DNA of 64,000 nt from Bellilinea sp040754815 (GTDB lineage Bacteria > Chloroflexota > Anaerolineae > Anaerolineales > Anaerolineaceae). The position numbers and the translations under genes were made by a program. The notes beneath the pieces are model-generated. The model did not search any database and had not been told where the DNA came from. It was given only the letters and a program-made list of their open reading frames with translations. Position 1 is the first letter of the stretch. Every line of letters starts with the position of its first letter. The stretch is from the NCBI GenBank assembly GCA_040754815.1, contig JBFMBX010000001.1, forward strand, positions 704,039 to 768,038. The letters run 5' to 3'. Below, one piece after another: positions 60,477-64,000 of the stretch.

Positions 60477-61328
60477 ATGAATCCTCCCCCCAGCAGGCTG
60501 TTGCCAATATTTTTAGAGTACGCTAACCGCCAGATTCCTGTGCGGTTGTTGAACCATTACCGCGGAATGCCGGTAATCAATGAGGGCTGGATTGAGAGGG
60601 TCGAAGAGCAGGGTGTTCTGATCAGTACTCATAAAAATCAGATCGCCTGCCTGTATCTCGCTCACCAGACGATTATTGAACTGGAAGCACTGGAATTGAC
60701 GCTTGCGGCAAGGGTAATCGGCATTCAGCTGGCCAGCCGTAAGGTTCTGCTGGGACATTTTGAGCAAATTCAGCGTCCTTTCGTTCAACGGGCTCAAATT
60801 CGGGTTGAGCCGGAGGTTGCCGTGCAGGTATTCTTGCGCGCCAGATCAGGCTATCAGGAAGTCAGTGCGGTCATTAAGGACCTCTCCACACAAGGGTTGG
60901 GAATTTATCTGGAGCGCAGTTTGTACCATCCCCGTCTTTACCCGATTGGGGGTGAGATACAACTCCGCTTCAGCCTGCCCGTGCAAAATATGGGGGTGAC
61001 AGGTCATACCACCCCGCTCTCTTCCCCAAATTTGATGGAAGAACGGTTCAGTCGTGAGAAGCTGCGCGGCATCCCTCAAAGCGGACAGAGTTTGAAAATG
61101 ACCGGTTCGCTCAGCCCATCCCCCAACCCCGGCTGTATAACCCTGCGCGGCATCATTCGCAATATCCGCCCCGAACTGGGGTCGAACCGTTACCGGCTGG
61201 GGGTACTGATCAATCTGATGGACGAAAACAGTCGGCTTACGCTGCATCAATACATGGCCAGGCGGCAGGCAGAATTGATTCGCGAGCTGGGAACACTGTA
61301 CGAAGGCATCGCCCGCCTTGGCAGTTGA
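60477..61328 (+). CDS. PilZ domain protein, YcgR-like
   Basis: The 283-residue protein has an N-terminal YcgR-N-like beta domain (about 10-105) and a PilZ domain with the cyclic-di-GMP motifs RAQIR (R-x3-R) and DLSTQGLGI (D-x-S-x2-G). A loop of about 55 residues interrupts the PilZ barrel. Such proteins slow or curb the flagellar motor when cyclic-di-GMP is high. It follows the M23 gene by 27 bp and is probably co-transcribed. The HD-GYP enzyme at 23074 would oppose it. Confidence 0.87.
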   Translation: MNPPPSRLLPIFLEYANRQIPVRLLNHYRGMPVINEGWIERVEEQGVLISTHKNQIACLYLAHQTIIELEALELTLAARVIGIQLASRKVLLGHFEQIQRPFVQRAQIRVEPEVAVQVFLRARSGYQEVSAVIKDLSTQGLGIYLERSLYHPRLYPIGGEIQLRFSLPVQNMGVTGHTTPLSSPNLMEERFSREKLRGIPQSGQSLKMTGSLSPSPNPGCITLRGIIRNIRPELGSNRYRLGVLINLMDENSRLTLHQYMARRQAELIRELGTLYEGIARLGS

Positions 61329-61351
61329 AAATTGAATCGGAACTTAAGAAA

Positions 61352-61385
61352 ACCGGCGGGAGTGAATTGATCACAGCCCGCCGGT
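61352..61385. terminator. Hairpin between convergent pilZ and chemoreceptor genes
   Basis: A perfect 9-bp stem, ACCGGCGGG (61352-61360) with CCCGCCGGT (61377-61385), has a 16-nt loop. It lies between two convergent stops and may end transcripts from both sides. A-rich and T-rich flanks are short. Confidence 0.6.
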
Positions 61386-61406
61386 GTGGTTATCTTCAGC
61401 CAGCCA

Positions 61407-63728
61407 TTACAATTTGAACTGTACCACCACTTTTTCCAAAACATCGGCCATTTCCGCAAGCGAGTGCGCCGAAGCCGAAACTTCTTCCACCTGCGCGCTC
61501 ATCTCTTCCGCCGAAGCAGAGACTTCTTCAATGGCTGCGCTGTTCTGTTCGCTGACACTGGCAATCGTTTCGATGGACATGGTCACTTCGGTGGAGCTGG
61601 CCGACATCTGCTCGGTGGCCGCCGTGTTTTCCTCAATGACCGCCGAAACCGAATCCACCGCTGCGATCATCTCATTGGCCGCTTTTTCCATTTCAACCGC
61701 AGCACGGGCTGCCTCTTTCGCCTGCTGGTTGACCTGCTCCACCGTTTGCAGAATTTGCTGCAAAGCATTACCCGCTTCGCCGGCCGATTCCACACCCTTT
61801 TCGACTTCCTGCGCGCTTTCCAGCATGGCGTTGACCGTCTCGCTGACCGAAGTTTGAATGGCTTTGATGAGCGCGCCGATTTCCCGCGTGGCGTTGGCGG
61901 AGCGTTCGGCTAATTTACGCACCTCATCGGCCACCACCGCAAAGCCCTTGCCGTGTTCACCGGCACGCGCCGCTTCGATGGCAGCGTTCAGGGCCAGCAA
62001 ATTGGTCTGCGAAGCAATGTCCTCGATGGTTTCCACAATCACTCCAATTTGATTGGAGCGGTTGCTCATTTCGGCAATCTTTTCCGCCGAAAGATCCACT
62101 TTTTCGCGGATGGACTGCATCCCTTCAACCGTGTGGCGGACGGTATCCTGCCCGTGGGCGGCCACTTTGGAAGCAGCAGCCGCCCCTTCGGAAACCGAAC
62201 GGGCAATGGCCGCCACTTGTTGGATGGCCTGATGCAGTTGGCCGGAGAGTTGGGTGGCCCGTGCGGCAGCCTGTGCCTGCTCCTGTGCGCCGCGTGCCAC
62301 ACCATCAATGGTATGTGCCATTTGATCCATCACATTGGCCGTGCGTCCGACCGATTCGGTCTGCTGACCGACCCCGGCGGCAACCTGCTGCACTGTCGCC
62401 GCGATTTGCGAGGTGGCCTGCCCGGCCTGGCTGGAAGCCGCCGCCAGTTGAGCCGCTGCCGCTTTCAGGCTGAGTGCGCTGTTCTGTAGCTGATCTACCT
62501 GCTGGCGTAGTCGAGCGATCATTCTGGCAAACGAATGACCCAACACATCCTTTTCGGAAACCGGCTGCACATTGACGGTTAAATCCCCTTCCGCAATCTG
62601 CTCGGCGGCTCTGGCCATGTCGCGCTGGTAGCCAATCAGTGCGCGGAACGAATCGGCCAGCACACCCACTTCATCCCGACTGGTGTAGGTAACTTCCTGA
62701 TGGATATCGCCCAATGCCAGCCCGCGGGCGGTTTGCGCCATGGCTTTAATGGGATTGGCAAGATTGCGCGCCAGCACCACGCCGATGATCACTGCCAGCG
62801 CCAGCACCCCCACCCCCACCAGCAGGATGATGTTACGGAGTTGATTGACCGGCGCGTTGGCTTCCGCAACATCCTGCTCGACGATCAAACCCCAGCCGGT
62901 TTCCAGCGGCATAAAACTGCCGATCACCGGAATGCCGAGGGAATTTGTATATTTATCTACCCCATGCTCACTGCGCAAAAGCCGTTCGGCGGCTGCGGTT
63001 TGCACCTTCACTTCCAGTTCGGGGCGCTCTTTGAACAGGCCGGCTTTTTTCATCTCGTCGCTGAAGCGCGGCGGGGTAATCAAGTAGCCTGCTTTGTTGA
63101 TCAGGTAAGCATCACCGGAGTTCCCCACCCAGGCATTTTCGAGCACGGCTTGAAAGGCAGAAGTAGGCAGTGAGCCGGCTACCATACCGATGACTTTCGT
63201 AGAGTCATTGGAATCATATAAAGGTGTTGCAACCACCATGATCACATTGCCGGTTGTTCTGGAAATCAGAGGTTCAGAAACGACCGTTTGCCCTTGCATG
63301 GCGGCCATAAAGTAGGAACGGTCACTCACATTCAGGCTGGAATTGCCTTCGGAATGTGCAACCGTAATCCCATCTATACCCGTCACGAAGAGGGTTTCAT
63401 ACCAGTTCCACTGTTCAGCATATTGAGTGATGGCTTCCTGAGCAGTAACCGGGTCAAGGGAGCGAATTACCGACATTCCTGCCAGCGTTTCCAGCTCGAC
63501 TTTGCGCTGGCGGATCCACTCGTTGACATACAACTCGGTGGCCTCGGCATTCGATGCAATCCGCACCGTGATGGCGGTTTCCAGCGCTGCCCGGCTCTGG
63601 AAGTAGGCAATCACTCCTACCAACAGCACCGTCCCAAGAGCCAGCAGCGCAAAGGCACGCGCCAGCCGGAACAGCAGGCTGGTCTGGTTTTTGCCAAATT
63701 TCAAGTTCAACCCTTTGATTTTTTCCAT
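61407..63728 (-). CDS. Methyl-accepting chemotaxis protein with dCache sensor
   Basis: The 773-residue protein has an N-terminal helix (ARAFALLALGTVLLVGVIAYF), an extracytoplasmic dCache sensor of about 265 residues (VSDRSYFMAAMQG, GDAYLINKAGYLITPP), a second helix (ILLVGVGVLALAVIIGVVLA), two HAMP-like units and a signalling domain with the conserved hairpin tip (TNLLALNAAIEAARAGEHGK). It reports to CheA/CheW. The RxWY amino-acid-binding motif of the dCache_1AA group is not visible, so the ligand is unknown. There is no C-terminal CheR-tether pentapeptide. The ATG at 63728 follows GGAGAGG. Confidence 0.94.
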   Translation of the reverse strand: MEKIKGLNLKFGKNQTSLLFRLARAFALLALGTVLLVGVIAYFQSRAALETAITVRIASNAEATELYVNEWIRQRKVELETLAGMSVIRSLDPVTAQEAITQYAEQWNWYETLFVTGIDGITVAHSEGNSSLNVSDRSYFMAAMQGQTVVSEPLISRTTGNVIMVVATPLYDSNDSTKVIGMVAGSLPTSAFQAVLENAWVGNSGDAYLINKAGYLITPPRFSDEMKKAGLFKERPELEVKVQTAAAERLLRSEHGVDKYTNSLGIPVIGSFMPLETGWGLIVEQDVAEANAPVNQLRNIILLVGVGVLALAVIIGVVLARNLANPIKAMAQTARGLALGDIHQEVTYTSRDEVGVLADSFRALIGYQRDMARAAEQIAEGDLTVNVQPVSEKDVLGHSFARMIARLRQQVDQLQNSALSLKAAAAQLAAASSQAGQATSQIAATVQQVAAGVGQQTESVGRTANVMDQMAHTIDGVARGAQEQAQAAARATQLSGQLHQAIQQVAAIARSVSEGAAAASKVAAHGQDTVRHTVEGMQSIREKVDLSAEKIAEMSNRSNQIGVIVETIEDIASQTNLLALNAAIEAARAGEHGKGFAVVADEVRKLAERSANATREIGALIKAIQTSVSETVNAMLESAQEVEKGVESAGEAGNALQQILQTVEQVNQQAKEAARAAVEMEKAANEMIAAVDSVSAVIEENTAATEQMSASSTEVTMSIETIASVSEQNSAAIEEVSASAEEMSAQVEEVSASAHSLAEMADVLEKVVVQFKL

Positions 63729-63827
63729 AATCCTCTCCGTGCGACATACAAAAATATTTACCATCTTGACGAGGTATGTGGTACATCAAGCGTAACTCAG
63801 AATAAAAAAATTTAGAATAAAAAGCAT

Positions 63828-63843
63828 ATAAAGAGAGGATAAA
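63828..63843 (-). promoter_or_regulatory. Motility element TTTA-N5-TCTTTA upstream of the chemoreceptor
   Basis: On the minus strand it reads TTTATCCTCTCTTTAT (last base T instead of C), 99 bp before the chemoreceptor ATG. Confidence 0.5.
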
Positions 63844-63893
63844 GGAAATATAAAAATTTCGAACTCGTCCTCACAGGGTTTTCACAAAGTAGC

Positions 63894-63925
63894 TTGACAA
63901 AATAAAAGGTCTTCTTCGGTATACT
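63894..63925 (+). promoter_or_regulatory. Promoter of the gene starting at 63964
   Basis: A perfect TTGACA (63894-63899) and TATACT (63920-63925) are separated by 20 bp, longer than the usual 17. Confidence 0.6.
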
Positions 63926-63960
63926 TTTGTTCACCAAAACACAAAGAACCGGAGAAGACC
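63908..63960 (+). repeat. Inverted repeat around the promoter and ribosome site of the last gene
   Basis: GGTCTTCTTCGG (63908-63919) and CCGGAGAAGACC (63949-63960) form a 12-bp inverted repeat with one G-T mismatch and 29 bp between. The first arm abuts the -10 box and the second contains the GGAG ribosome site, so the arrangement looks like an operator pair. Confidence 0.55.
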
Positions 63961-63963
63961 CGA

Positions 63964-64000
63964 ATGGATTATATCACGCTGGCGCCCACGCAAGAAGTCA
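63964..64000 (+). CDS. Start of an unidentified gene, truncated by the window end
   Basis: Twelve codons are visible (MDYITLAPTQEV) after a GGAG site at 10 bp and a clear promoter. This is too short to identify the product. Confidence 0.55.
   Translation, partial: MDYITLAPTQEV

Noticed and set aside
1..64000. tRNA, rRNA, CRISPR arrays, insertion sequences or att sites
   Set aside because: No cloverleaf-like gene, regularly spaced direct repeats, transposase frame or terminal inverted repeat pair was seen in the gaps. A computed tRNA, CRISPR and IS search would be needed to be certain.

Overview
The window is a 64 kb piece of a bacterial chromosome. The gene content suggests a motile member of the Chloroflexota, probably Anaerolineae-like, but no rRNA or species marker is present and the assignment is an inference. 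Pointers are a fused GlyQS, a large MalT/SARP-type regulator, a chemotaxis set of the CheC/CheD/CheX type, and moderate G+C with dense, overlapping operons.

Region 1 (1-8.5 kb, minus strand) is an acyl-CoA/acyl-ACP operon read from fabG down: SDR reductase, a KAS III-like protein without two triad residues, a CoA-transferase, two alpha/beta hydrolases, an SCP2-type thiolase with its DUF35 partner, a MaoC-like hot-dog protein, and a lipoprotein solute-binding protein cut by the window edge. Region 2 (8.6-15.2 kb) has a 1070-residue ATPase/TPR/BTAD regulator divergent from glyQS, then an orphan Flp pilin. Region 3 (15.3-23.1 kb, plus strand) carries dnaG, rpoD, a membrane adenylate cyclase with a degenerate receiver, a small secreted or membrane protein, and an acyltransferase PlsY fused to a DegV/FakB fatty-acid-binding domain.

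Region 4 (23.1-51.0 kb, minus strand) is one long motility block. It reads flbD-motAB-fliLMNOPQ-HDOD-receiver, then fliR-flhBAF-(membrane protein)-fliA-(HTH protein)-flgFG-flgMNKL-csrA, then cheA-cheC-cheD-cheY-cheB-cheR-HDOD-cheX-cheX-cheW-HD-GYP. Rod, hook, MS-ring, ATPase, cap and flagellin genes are not here and must lie elsewhere.

Region 5 (51.1-63.7 kb) holds a plus-strand two-kinase/one-regulator operon, a minus-strand pair of glycosyltransferase-like proteins with a SUMF1-domain protein, a plus-strand M23 peptidase and PilZ protein, and a minus-strand chemoreceptor. A new transcription unit starts at 63964 and leaves the window.

Two cis-elements tie the motility genes together. A textbook sigma-28 promoter precedes flgM. 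A recurring element, TTTA-N5-TCTTTAC, precedes flbD, fliR, cheA, the glycosyltransferase operon, the M23 peptidase and the chemoreceptor. The strongest candidates for new biology are the PlsY-FakB fusion, this shared element, and an apparently signal-less M23 peptidase that could replace FlgJ. No tRNA, rRNA, CRISPR array or insertion sequence was seen.
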